Source of the DNA: Pseudopyrenochaeta lycopersici
Lineage: Eukaryota > Ascomycota > Dothideomycetes > Pleosporales > Pseudopyrenochaetaceae
Direction of reading: 5' to 3'
Assembly: GCA_003313425.1 (NCBI GenBank)
Contig: NHZP01000036.1
Span: forward strand, 434,001-498,000
DNA length: 64,000 nt
Part shown: in pieces, positions 32,899-43,684 of the stretch
Position numbering within the stretch: position 1 is the stretch's first letter
Layout: every line of letters starts with the position of its first letter
The notes under the pieces: generated by a model
What the model was told of the DNA's origin: nothing
Seen by the model: the letters and a program-made list of their open reading frames with translations, nothing else
Database searches by the model: none
Position numbers and translations under genes: made by a program

Positions 32899-32959
32899 GT
32901 CACTGAGGTAAGCTGTCCTATCTGAAACGGCACTGACTACAGCTACTGAGTATGTCTAG

Positions 32960-33127
32960 GACCTGGTCCGCATCTCGGTCGGGACGGAAGAAATTAACGA
33001 CGTTATCGCGAACCTTAAGCAATCTTTCAATAAGACAGCTACTAAGCCTGACAAGGAGGGCGAACCGGCTAATGCTATTAGGGCCGTTAGTACTGAGTTG
33101 TCTACTTTAATTTCTGTATTAACCTAA
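32960..33127 (+). pseudogene. C-terminal relic of a Cys/Met-metabolism PLP enzyme
   Basis: The frame reads DLVRISVGTEEINDVIANLK and ends after about 55 residues. The pattern (L-[IV]-R-[IV]-S-V-G-[TL]-E-x-I-x-D-[IV]-I) closes cystathionine gamma-synthase and O-acetylhomoserine sulfhydrylase-type enzymes. The codon just before is TAG where CAG is expected, a CpA-to-TpA change. A possible small intron (GTAAG..ACAG, 32907-32941) lies just upstream, next to the hAT end at 32898. The rest of the enzyme is not on the other side of the hAT remnant, so only the tail survives. Confidence 0.55.
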
Positions 33128-33621
33128 GCGTATGGCTAAAAGAATTAGCCCACAGCCCATTTGTAGATACCATTGTTTGACTCAATCACAGCCATAGTCT
33201 TCATGGATGCAGTGGCAACGGCGCCGAGTCGGTCCAATTATAATAAGTAGACATTAGCTCACAGCGAGTACAGAATTGACAAAAGTTGCATTACCACCGA
33301 TGAACAGTAGTGAACAGGTAATAGAACAAGGGTCGAATGTGGTGGAAAAGAGTTACAGGGATTGGTCAAGCATGTGACTTAAACGTCGATACTTCAGTCT
33401 TGGCAATCATTGTATGTTCATGCGACGGCCACGACCGTATTGAGTTTAGTATTACCTTAAGCACCGAAGCTGTCCCGTACTACGCATGGACCAACACCAC
33501 GACACGCCTTGATTTGTCATGTCTGCTCAAGCGTGGGATCCCGCTGGATATGTCAGCCGCAAGTACATAAACATCGCATATCCACAACTGTGGCCTAGAA
33601 CCAAAAAGACCAACCATCTTG
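33128..33621. other. Upstream region of the carboxylesterase gene
   Basis: No gene is recognised. It should contain the promoter and 5' leader of the carboxylesterase gene. Short frames here have no domain match. Confidence 0.4.
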
Positions 33622-35533
33622 ATGAAATTGGCACCTATGCGTCGGAATTTTGCAGCTACGGCATTCTGCTTGCTAAGTGGACAAGCTGCACTGGCAGCAC
33701 CGCTCGTCAACGTACAGGATCTGGCAGTCGATCTGGGCTATGACGTCTACCAGGGTGCTTACAACTCAACCACACATCTCAATGTCTGGAAAGGGTATGT
33801 CAAACTCAACACTACACGGCTAGGTCCGTTATGAAATGCTCGAGTATGCTGACCACTGCCCCATAGCATTCGCTACGCAGCACCCCCAAATGGTGATCTC
33901 CGCTGGCGAGCACCAGCAGCTCCAATTGTTTCTCGGAATGGCACAGTGGACGCTACCGACTTTGCACCAGGATGTCCCCCAGCAGCTCCTGCGCCCTTTC
34001 CGGCCATCCCGGTACCATCTGGTAGTGAAGACTGTCTGTTTCTCAACGTGTATACACCCAAGTACAAGGAGAGAACTAAGCTTCCAGTGCTCGTTTGGGT
34101 CCATGGCGGTGGATATGGTTTCGGCAATGGGCAGCAGGACATGAGTGAGATCATCAATGCGAATGGTAACAGTTTTGTTGCTGTCTCTATCCAATATAGA
34201 GTAAGTCTCTTCTCTTGATGCAAATCTCATCGACTGACTCCGTTAAAGCTCGGTGCATTCGGATTCCTCTCGTCGGCTGAAGTTGAGCAGAATGGTGTTG
34301 TTAACGCCGGTATTCTCGACATGGCTTTTGCCCTGCAGTGGGTGCAAGATCACATTGGTCAATTCGGAGGTGATAAGTCACGAGTTACCATTTCTGGTCA
34401 AAGTGCTGGTGGCGGTGGTGCGATGCTACTTAGTATCGCGAAGAATGGCACCTTGGGTACTTCATTGTTCAGTAACGTAGGTCGTCCATCTGATCACGCC
34501 GAGATCCTTGTTAACACTGTATCAGATCGTGGCTGCTTCGCCCTATCTCCCACCACAGTACGAATTCAATGCTTCAATCCCAACACGACAGTATGAGAGC
34601 TTTGTCTCTCGTGCTGGCTGTGCCAACTCGACCGACACGCTCTCCTGTCTGCGCAGCAAGGATTCTCTCACACTGCAAATCGCAAACTCAGACGTAAACG
34701 CTGCCAACTTCCACGGTCATTGGGCGTTCGCTCCCGTGACAGAGCCAGACACTGGCTTCATTCGCACCCATCCGAGCGAGTCCCTGACAGCCAAACGCGT
34801 CAATGGCGAGCACATCCTCGTCGGCAACAATGCAAATGAAGGTCCCCTCTTGGTCCCCACAATCAATAGCACCGATGCTCTTCAAACCTGGCTGCAAAGT
34901 GCCTTCCCTTCACTTGCCTCGGCCGAATTCGAAGCCATCCTCGCCGCATATCCGGCTTCAAACCTGACAACCAACGATACATTCGCAACCACAGGCCTCG
35001 GCCCAGTGACAGCCGTCGACGTCAGCTCATTCGCCTCGGGCGTACAACAGCGCGCACACAACATCTACGCCGAAGCGACCTTTGTGTGTCCGTCGTACTG
35101 GCTCAGTGACGCCTTCACAACACAAAACCGCACCGCATTCCACTACCAGTACTCTGTGCCCGGCGCGCTGCACGGTAGCGATGTGACCGCATACTTTGGC
35201 CCTGCGACGCCCAGCCAGCCACGTCACTTCACTACCGTCTTCAGACAGATCTGGGGCGGCTTCGTCACGAGGGCGAACCCGACTACTGCGGAGGGTCTGG
35301 GCAACCTCACGTGGCCAGCATGGGCACAGGACGGACACAGCAGGATGCTCAATCTTAATACGACAGGCGGTGTGCCCTACTCCGCTCTACAGTTGACGGG
35401 GACTAATCTTACGGAGTATACGGAGCCGGGTGTGCAGAATAATTTCAGCATTGCTGATGCGCTGACGTGGGAAGGGGATAGGGGTGCGAGATGTGAGCTT
35501 TGGAGGCGTATTGCTAGCAAAGTGCCTGTCTAG
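33622..35533 (+). CDS. Secreted carboxylesterase type B (lipase-like), four exons
   Basis: Exons 33622-33794, 33867-34200, 34249-34476 and 34526-35533 join in frame to 1,743 nt (580 residues). The introns are 48-72 bp with GTATGT/GTAAGT/GTAGGT donors. The protein starts with a signal peptide (MKLAPMRRNFAATAFCLLSG then QAALA). The alpha/beta-hydrolase features are all present: VWKGIRYAAPPNGDLRW, SEDCLFLNVY, oxyanion hole HGGGY, nucleophile elbow GQSAGG, an acidic residue in VGNNANEGPL and the His region GALHGSDVTAYFG. Several N-x-S/T sites fit a secreted glycoprotein. It probably hydrolyses esters outside the cell; the substrate is unknown. No lesions were seen. Confidence 0.93.
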
Positions 35534-35923
35534 GTTGTATGTCAAGCAGCATGCCCTGGGAAGGCATATTCGGGTTGTCGTTTACAGGCGTGAGATAGGG
35601 CGCAAGGTATTCATTACATGATAACGTACATCCTGAGGACTTGCCACGTTATGGCGATCGAGGACTGAAACACCACGTATTGTGCATCTATAGTCTATAG
35701 TCACAGTTGCGGTCAGTGATGGATAGCCACGCTCTGACACTGAAACTGAAGTGGGTTTCAGTTTCATGAAACGCGCAGAGGCCGAGTTCCAGTTTCATAT
35801 GGAACAGTTTCATTGTTTCAGTACAATATACAACTCAGGCAAGTTAGATGACTTCATGGTGCTGAACCCCCAGCTATACATTATACATCTAGTTCCTACT
35901 ACTAGTACAAAGCCCTGATCTCC
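35534..35923. other. Repeat-derived spacer with AGTTTCA words
   Basis: No gene is seen. Around 35740-35820 the word AGTTTCA or TGAAACT recurs (for example CTGAAACTGAAGTGG and TTTCAGTTTCATGAAAC), which resembles a hAT subterminal repeat array. It probably marks the left end of hAT-6, but no exact end could be defined. Confidence 0.5.
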
Positions 35924-37020
35924 CTAAACCGTGCTATTCGCCAATGGGTCGTCTTCGTTATCACTATCTACGTTCTTTTCCCTCTCTATGTCTTCTTGAA
36001 GTATTCTCACAGCCGCGTCAATATCCTCCGCATTCCTAAACACACCAGCAAGTAACGGCCTAGCTTTTCCCTTTAGAATACATACCCAGTTCTTAACACA
36101 CTCACATATCTCCACCATTTTAGCAGACATTCTAGTTCTATCCCATGTCACCTGGCGCCTTGCACCTAAGATACGTTCTGCTTCGGTAGACATAGGTGGG
36201 ATAGAGAATATATCAGTAGCCATACGAGAGAGCAGAGGGAAGTTAGCTTGCTGTGTTGGTTCAAGCCATCATTGTAGTGCAGTTCGGTAGCCAATCCCGA
36301 GCTGGGAGCCCTGCGAAATATCGTCAGATCCGGAACTCAGAGAGCTGTGTATTATTTACATTAATAAAGCAGTCAAATTCATCCTTAACATCACTCGCTG
36401 TGCTGTACACTTTCCGCCTCCAGTGATCAAACTTATCAAGCCCTTCGTTTTTCTCTTGCTGTACATCTGGGAGCTGGTAGTTCTTGTACCTGTAGCCCAA
36501 ACCCTCCTCACTGCCTTTACTGCATTGCTAACCCAGGCTGTATTTCTCTTCCATTGCTCGCTAAGGTAGGTCTTTCGGAGGGCTGGATGGAGGAGAATAG
36601 CGGCAACGTAGACTGGGGCTTGTTCTGTAAGCTGGTAATACTTCTCGAACTTCAGCCAAGCAACGTGGAAGCGCGCGTAGAAGTGCGGATCACTAGAAGC
36701 CCGGTCTTTAGTCAATGTAAAGTGTTCGTGGAGGAAATCCATATGGGAGAGAACTTCATCGAGTGTATTCTCTCGGCCCTGGCGTATCGAGATCTGGTAG
36801 AATACTTGTACGAATGCATGTATATCCCTGAGCTCGTTCCAGTCGTTATAGTCGAACGCGTCTTTCTCAATTTTGGCGTGATTCTATTGAATCCAATCCA
36901 TGAACTTTGCCCGCCTCTCAATAGCCACGTCAATGAGGCGAAACCATGAGTTCCAACGTGTATCATTGTCCCTTGGCAATACCCTGCCGACCTTTGCCTT
37001 GAAGTCGTTGTAGATATTAG
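35924..37020 (-). pseudogene. hAT-6 transposase C-terminal half, fragmented
   Basis: Minus-strand pieces at 36712-37010, 36356-36742 and 35924-36223 lie in different frames. They include RDNDTRWNSWF, HMDFLHEHFTLTKDRASSDP, and the dimerisation domain SIPPMSTEAERILGARRQVTW. Frameshifts and stops separate them (for example near 36240-36350). The catalytic N-terminal half is missing; pogo-2 begins about where the fragment is cut. Confidence 0.75.
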
Positions 37021-37117
37021 TCGAGCTCCTTGAATAACGTCAACCACAAGCCAGCTGACACCACAAGCGAGCTGACACCTACTGCCAAGAAAACGCGTCT
37101 CCTTCATCAACACCAAC

Positions 37118-38722
37118 ATGCCGCAACCAAAAAAGAAGAGAGAGCTTGCTGATGAGGGGAGGCTTTTACTAGCGATCGAAGCAATGAATCAGAATCAAAT
37201 TCAGTACAATAAGCAAGCCGCAGAAGCGTTCAGTGTGCCCAGAAGCACGCTGATTACGCGACGCGCTGGTGTCACTTCTCGATTCGATACAGAGGCTAAT
37301 TCGAAAAAGATTTCTAAAAATGAGGAGATCGTGGTTATTCAGTACATCCTTGATCTCAATTCAAGAGGATTCCCCCCATAACTGGCGTACGTGAGAGATA
37401 TGGCTAATCAGCTGCTTGCTGAGCGTGATGGTGGCAGTGTAGGGATCAATTGGCCGGCGAACCTTGTACGACGTACTCCTGAGCTAAAAACGAGTTTTAC
37501 ACGAAAATACGATTATAAGAGAGCTATGTGTGAGGATCCTACTATAATCACGGCGTGGTTTGAGCTTGTTACTCGTGTACGAGCTTGGTATGGTATTACG
37601 GATGACGACACGTACAATTTCGACGAAGCAGGCTTCCGCCTAGGGGAAGCAGCAACAGTTAAAGTTGCCACAGGGTCAGGGAGTAGGAATCGAGCAAAGA
37701 AGCTTCAGCCAGGTACCCGTGAATGGGCAACAGGGATTCATGGAATCAACGCACAGGGATGGGCTATTCCACCGTTTATTATTCTGAAAGCAAAGCATCA
37801 TAAAAGCGAGTGGTACGAAGGGATCCCTCATACAACAGCTGTTGCCGTTAGCGACAAAGGATAGACGACGAATGAGCGTGGGTTAGATTAGATTGAACAT
37901 TTCGACAAGCATACGAAAGAGCGTATTCGAGGTGACTATCGTATGCTCATCCTAGATGGCCACGAGAGTCATAAATCTCACGAATTTCGACTACGGTGCA
38001 AGCACAAGAAGATCCTTCCTGTCTGCATGCCTGCTCATTCGTCACATCTATTACAGCCTCTAGATGTCGGCTGCCACGGCCCCCTAAAACGAGCATTCGG
38101 TAAGGCAATTCAGAAGTACATGCAAGATGGGGTAAAAGCGATTGCGAAAGTACACTTTCTACAAGTCTATCACGCAGCTTTTACGACATCAATGAACGAG
38201 CAAAACGTTCGCTCAAGCTTCTCTTGCGCAGGCCTAGTTCCGTACGATCCTAGTGCTGTGCTAGATAAGCTCGAATTAATGCATACACCCCCTCCCGGCC
38301 CACAGGGCCCTTTGCAGAGCCCTACCCATTGGCAGCCAAAAACACCATGTAACGCGATCGAGCTTACCCAGCAATCTACTCTAATTCGAGAGAGGATTCG
38401 ACGACACCAGGGCAGCTCACCAACTCCTATTATTGAGCTCGTTAATCAGCTTGAAAAAGGTGCTGAGCTGATTGCGCATATGGGCGTTCTAATGAAGGGA
38501 CAGTGCAGCGCGCTCCGAGAGGCAAACGGAGAATTAGAAAAGCTAAAAAAACGAAAACGACGCCGAATCCAGCAAGGGGATGTATTAACGGTTGAAGAGG
38601 GCCAGTCCCTGGCTACTCAAAACGAGGTTGATAAGCAAATACAGGGCGATGAGGGCGAAAGTAGGAAGCGGGCTCGAGCTATTGCCAGAGTTCGTAACAA
38701 TCAAACTATTTGGGAAACTTGA
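37118..38722 (+). pseudogene. pogo-2 DDE transposase with three in-frame stops
   Basis: From the ATG at 37118 one frame runs over the full length of about 534 codons. It contains the helix-turn-helix (YNKQAAEAFSVPRSTLITRR), the first catalytic Asp (YNFDEAGF), the second (LILDGHESHKS), HSSHLLQPLDVGC with the third, and a charged tail. The only breaks are TAA at 37379-37381, TAG at 37862-37864 and TAG at about 37886-37888. Each fits a single C-to-T (or G-to-A) change in CpA context from CAA or TGG. No terminal repeats were recognised. The tail lacks the zinc knuckle seen in pogo-1 and pogo-3. Confidence 0.88.
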
Positions 38723-38976
38723 TTATTCAACTTAGTGCCAAGCCAATTCAATCAACTTAAGTTTGCCCATACAATTCTACTAATTAACTTAAGTTTAGAT
38801 AGAAAACTTAATTAGGAAACTTAAATAACTTCAGAGCCCGTGCATATTATCTGTATACGGTAATATGTGAACCTAGGGATTAATATTGTTATACAATTTT
38901 TGGTGTTACGGTTGGCAGTAGGCCTATTCTTAGTCATCCTACGCGTCTAAGTAACGCGTTTCTGTTTAGAATACCG
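38723..38976. other. AT-rich tail region of pogo-2
   Basis: The sequence is AT-rich with repeated AACTTAAGTT and TTAATTA words, possibly a degraded terminal region of pogo-2. No gene is seen. Confidence 0.45.
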
Positions 38977-39039
38977 CGCCTATTACTGTTCTACGCCTAT
39001 TACTATTCTACGCCTATTACTGTTCTACGCCTATTACGA
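38977..39039 (+). repeat. 17-bp tandem repeat, about 3.6 units
   Basis: The unit CGCCTATTACTGTTCTA is repeated three times with one substitution (TACTA for TACTG in the second unit) and then a partial unit. It lies in AT-rich relic DNA. No function can be proposed. Confidence 0.75.
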
Positions 39040-39160
39040 CGTCTATATTCCTACGCCTTAGTGTTATTATTTTTATAGTCCTCGTTATCGTCGCTGCTGT
39101 TACCTACTACCTATTATGCCCGCTAAAAAAGGGCACTAAGCGCGCTGTAGGCTCTGCTAA

Positions 39161-39330
39161 TGTCAGATACAAGCGAGGGTACGCGATACTGTATTGTAGT
39201 ACAAAGCTCGGGTGTAACCACTTGGCACACACTCTCCATAAAAGGAGAAAATAGAGAACACAGAATAGATCAACGACGTTCATCATCAAAATTCATCAAA
39301 GATAAAGCTAAATAGTCCTTGAATCTGACA
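39161..39330 (+). repeat. Solo LTR, TGTCAGA family
   Basis: It begins TGTCAGATACAAGCG and ends CTTGAATCTGACA. Its right half (GTTCATCATCAAAATTCATC) is the reverse complement of the left half of 23666-23886, placing both in one subfamily. No matching flanking five-mers (GCTAA, CCTAG). Confidence 0.78.
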
Positions 39331-40265
39331 CCTAGACAGTAGGTAAGCAGAACAGCGTAAAGTAGAGTTTTAAGATAAGAAACGTAGAAGTAAGTAGTTA
39401 GCGAATCTAGTAATGTTAGCTTAGCCGCTTAGCTGCCTGCATTCCTACCTTAGCGAGAGGAGAAGGGGGGGTTAAAAGGCTAGACTACAACGTGCAGCAG
39501 CTAGAATCCGCAGGATCTCCTATGTAGATTTTCTACGTATAAGGCATGAATTAAAGACAGCGCTATGCCGCGCAGTTGCAGGAGGTTAAGTTAAGAGATA
39601 GGAGGTTTAGCACGGCAGCAGAGGTTAGTGAGTCAAAGATGGACCTAAAGGGGTAAGTGCAGGGGTAGTAGCGGAATCGGATCCGGGACTAGGACGAAAG
39701 AGGCAAGAAAAATCCGGGTTGGAACGTCAACCTGTCGGTTCGCTGCCATGTAGGTCCCGGAATAGTCGAGGGCTTGTTTTCAACCTTAACTGGCAGCCAT
39801 GGCTTGCTATTTATGCTACTGCGCTAAATACCTCGGTTCAGACTGGTGGGGACCAATCCTTAAGTTATCTGCTGATTTTAGTGCCTGATTTGGTTATGGG
39901 GATGGTCTCAGACAATTACTGGTGAACCATCTTATTGTGCAACTACGGTAATATGACCTAAGAACTTTATTTTCGTTGGAGAAGCCGAAGACTCTCTGGA
40001 TTACTCACCAGGTCGAGCTTTCCAGGAGCGTTGGGCACGCTGGCGTAATGTTCATTTGTTGAATAGAGCTTGGTGTTTACTGATCATCCCGAGGGTTGAT
40101 CTCAAAAGCAGTTCCGCACAACTTCATCCTCGGCAAAATGCTTAGACTTTCTTATCTCCGTACCGTTCCGCCCTGCTAGATTTTTTGTCTGCTCCTTGCG
40201 ATTACTCAGGAAAAGCACCATAACCTACATTACCCATTAAATTGACGCCATCGACTTGCGTTGCA
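39331..40265. other. Intergenic region
   Basis: No gene or transposon end is recognised in about 930 bp. A run of seven G near 39462 interrupts the sequence. The last part presumably holds the promoter of the epimerase-like gene. Confidence 0.4.
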
Positions 40266-41381
40266 ATGGCCTCCAAAATTCTTCTCCTAACGGGCGTCTC
40301 AGGATTTGTTGGTATTCAAGTTCTCAAGTCTTTTACCTTAGCAGGGTATTTCGTTCGAGGTGCTGTCCGGAGCCAGAAGTCAGCAGCCCAAGTCCATACC
40401 GCGGCGAATAAGCTCGGAGTGCCTGGTTCACAGTACGAGTTGGTAATTGTCCCTAATATTACCACACCGGGAGCATTTGATAACCATCTAGACGGTGTCG
40501 ACGGCATAATCCATGTGGCTTCACCTTTCTATCACAGCGTCAAAAATTTCGACGATGTGTACCTTCCTGCCGTCCACGGTACTCTTGAAATTCTAAAGAG
40601 TGCTGCGAAAAGGACAGATGGTAGAATCAAGCGTGTAGTCATAACGTCGTCGTTTGCAGCCGTTCAAGACTTTTTAAGGGCTCACGACCGGGGTACGTCT
40701 ACACCGAGAAAGATTGGAACCCGATCACCAAGGAGCGCGCACTCAAGGCCAGGCCGCTTCAATACGCGTAAGTTCAAGCCAACAGTACAACTTTGTCCGG
40801 TGTGAGGCTCATTGAACTTATAGCGCTTCCAAGAAACTTGCCGAACTTGCTGCATGGGACTTTGTCGATGCTAAGAAGCCAAATTTCAGCCTCGCAACCC
40901 TAACTCCCCCCATGATCTATGGTCCAGTCGGCCAGACAAACTTCACTGCAGACTTGAATCAGTCGGCGGTCGAAATCTGGAATCTGATGACAGGTCACGT
41001 CAAAGACGTTCCGCCAACCCCCCTGCCTGCATATTGCGACGTTCGAGATGTCGCCGAGGCACATCTCAAAGCATTTGAGCACCCAACTGGAGGTCGCTTT
41101 CTTCCTGTCGGCGGAACTTTCCTTTTCCAGGATGTCTGTGCTATTTTGAAGGAAGTAGCCCCAGAATGGGCCAAAACCGTGCCGGAACCAGCGAGCAAAC
41201 CGCGAGATGAACATTTTGAAGTGGACAATTCTTGGACAAGAAAGGAGCTCAAGATGAACTTTAGAGGGTTAAGGGAGACGATTGTAGATATGGTACAGTC
41301 GTTTAGAGCTATGCAGGTAATAACCTATTATTCTAACGTAGGCTTACATTAACTTTATAACAGACGAAAGTAAAACTCTAA
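40266..41381 (+). pseudogene. NAD-dependent epimerase / dihydroflavonol-reductase-like gene with one frameshift
   Basis: Proposed exons are 40266-40767, 40824-41316 and 41364-41381. The total of 1,013 nt is one base short of a 337-residue frame. The first part has the dinucleotide-binding GVSGFVGIQVLK, IIHVASPFYHS and VITSSFAAVQDF. After DFLRAHD one base is missing (near 40694); the next frame continues GYVYTEKDWNPITK. Exon 2 reads AASKKLAELAAWDF, TLTPPMIYGPV and YCDVRDVAEAHL. Introns are 56 and 47 bp with GTAAGT and GTAATA donors. Family members reduce ketones or aldehydes with NADPH (Gre2 or ketoreductase type) or act as epimerases. One sequencing error would restore it, so it may be a working gene; otherwise it is a young pseudogene. 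Confidence 0.8.
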
Positions 41382-42074
41382 GAGTATATTGTCAGAGCGG
41401 CACAGCAGGCGGAATTACGGGCAAGTAATATTGGGTGCCACTCAGCCTCGGCGCTAGCGGCGCCGACGATCACGTGATTCAACATCACGTCTCCCCCGTT
41501 GGCTTTCATCTTTATCCGGAGGAATGAGCTTCTATCACACCTTGGCTCATCTTATTGTTATCTCATCTCTCTAGAAATTTCCCTTTCGACTCTAGTCGGC
41601 AATCATTCTTGTGCATTTTCAAATAGCATTTGCTAGGGTCAGACCTTAGGAGTGGCCTTCTCGGGTTTCCACAGGATTTGGTTAGCTTCCATTGGAGCTG
41701 GGTTACTTAGTTCAAGTACCGAGGCTGCCACACGCCTCTGTCTCTTTCTCGAGCGAAAATACGCTAGGTCTTCTTTGTGGTGGGAGCCAAAATCGTGATG
41801 CTGCGTGATAGTACTATGCTAAGCCCGTTACAACCATCTTACAAGCGGAGGTTTATTAGTTACAAGGACAATACGCCGAAGCCGAGGTCGCACGGAGCGA
41901 GCAGGTGCGGGGACACTGCCTTTGTATGATTTAAGACCGCCTCTAGATCCCCTTCTTCTCTAAACTTTAAGCGCGTCAATCTTCCATTCTAAGGTTGTCA
42001 ACTAGGGGCACTGAGCTACACGCAAACCATTTAGCACAGGTTACTCCCTACTCTCGTTGCACCACAGTGAAATT
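41382..42074. other. Intergenic region upstream of the beta-lactamase-like gene
   Basis: No gene is recognised. The inverted words TCACGTGATT and ACATCACGT lie around 41470-41490, within GC-rich sequence. The final 150 bp are pyrimidine-rich, as is common before fungal start codons. Confidence 0.4.
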
Positions 42075-43292
42075 ATGTCTCCATCTCGCACCGCCAATGT
42101 CAACTCATTTTGGCTCCGATATCTCTTCCGCAAGCTTTTCAAGCCGACGAAGCCAGCTTCGCTCGCCGAGACTGGAATGTTTACCGGGGCCCCACAGCAT
42201 GAATACCTCTGCCAAACCGACCACCTCGCCCCAGTGAGCCGGATGCCCGTCTCATCAACCCCATACGTCTGGCCAGTCGGGCCAAGTGTTTCGATCCCCG
42301 CTTCTTACGTCTTCGAAGGCGCAACCAAGTCGACTGAGGACTTCCTCACAGATATTGATACTAGCGCTCTGCTTGTACTCGTCGATGGCCAGGTACGGTA
42401 TGAGCGCTACCTCCTCACCGGCGGACCAAAGGTCAAGTGGCTTTCTGCGTCGGTCGCAAAGAGTTTCGTTTCCTGCCTCGTCGGCATCGCCGTTGACGAG
42501 GGCTATATCACGAGTATCGAAGATCCGATCAGCAAGTACGTCCCAGTCCAGCTAAACTCCGCCTACGATAGGGTCACAATCAAAAATGTGCTCCACATGT
42601 CGTCCGGAGCCCGGTGGAGCGAAAACTACAACGATCCGAACTCGGATATTATCCAGCTCATGCGAGCGACCTTTGGCAAAGGAGACGGGCTTGACGGTTT
42701 CATCACACGTATGGTGAAGGAGAGCGCACCTGATGTGGTCTGCCGCTACAGCTCTGGTGAGACCCAGGTGCTCGGTGCGCTCGTCGCGCACGCCACTAAG
42801 CGCAGCCTCACCGAATATATGAACGAGAAGCTCGTCCAGCCGCTCGGTTTCGAGTCTTCGAGCTTCTGGATCACCGATATGCTTGGTACTGAGATGTCCT
42901 ATGCGGGACTTAATCTAACTGCTCGGGACTATGCGAAGCTCGGGGAGCTCTACAGGAGTGGCGGCCTGTGGCAGGGTAAGCGAATCATTAACGAGAATTG
43001 GGTGCGCGCGTCCACAACAATCGATTCGCCAATCCGCGAGGCCGGAAAACCGATTGTCGGTGGCCACAAGTTTGGTCTCGGCTACGGCTACCAGTGGTGG
43101 ATTCCTGCAGGGCACATGGGGGACTACTGCGCGATCGGCGTGTTGAACCAGCTTGTTTACGTCAACCCGGAGAAGAAGGCGACCATCGTCAAGCTCTCCG
43201 CAAATCGTAAGTACGGTACCTCTGAACACGAGCATACGAATCAAGACATCGAAAATGTTGAGCTTCTGCGCGCCATCGCTGCCAGCATTTGA
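42075..43292 (+). CDS. Beta-lactamase-family serine hydrolase (NylB/esterase-like)
   Basis: The single-exon gene encodes 405 residues from the ATG at 42075; an upstream in-frame TTG at 42057 is not a start. The serine nucleophile motif is SVAK (S-x-x-K), followed by ISKYVPVQLN, HMSSGARWSENY, the second motif tyrosine in YSSGE, then SYAGLNLTARDYAKLG and YGYQWW, typical of 6-aminohexanoate-dimer hydrolase and class C-type serine hydrolases. No signal peptide is evident. Its substrate is unknown; fungal relatives act on esters, amides or polyketide-type lactones. The base composition is somewhat GC-rich compared with the surrounding repeats. No lesions were seen. Confidence 0.92.
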   Translation: MSPSRTANVNSFWLRYLFRKLFKPTKPASLAETGMFTGAPQHEYLCQTDHLAPVSRMPVSSTPYVWPVGPSVSIPASYVFEGATKSTEDFLTDIDTSALLVLVDGQVRYERYLLTGGPKVKWLSASVAKSFVSCLVGIAVDEGYITSIEDPISKYVPVQLNSAYDRVTIKNVLHMSSGARWSENYNDPNSDIIQLMRATFGKGDGLDGFITRMVKESAPDVVCRYSSGETQVLGALVAHATKRSLTEYMNEKLVQPLGFESSSFWITDMLGTEMSYAGLNLTARDYAKLGELYRSGGLWQGKRIINENWVRASTTIDSPIREAGKPIVGGHKFGLGYGYQWWIPAGHMGDYCAIGVLNQLVYVNPEKKATIVKLSANRKYGTSEHEHTNQDIENVELLRAIAASI

Positions 43293-43684
43293 CACCGAAA
43301 TGGCTGCTATCGCGGATTTGACGAGGAGGATTCTAAGTGATTCCATCACGAAGTTCTAGAGGATTTTATCCGAAACGGGGCCAACACTCTTAAGGACCGG
43401 GACCGACTCTGTCCTTTTCTCCTTCCTTTCCTCAAGATTGTTGTAAACAGCATGTTGGCCTAGTATAATTGAATCAATTCTGCTACAGCCCTTCACACTT
43501 AAGCCTTTTGTCGCGGAGTAAAATTACCTCAAATACTAACGTGGATTACCAGTCATCCGCGTGCCCCACCAAAATCGATGCCCCTCAGCGCGCTCAACCA
43601 ACAATAGCCTCTCCACAATATCTTAAAATCTCTTTAACAGAGGGTAGGATAGATCTAGCTATCTAAGCAATTTAGAAAAATAAG
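43293..43684. other. Spacer between hydrolase gene and pogo-3 relic
   Basis: The 3' flank of the hydrolase gene. No gene or RNA is recognised. Confidence 0.4.
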
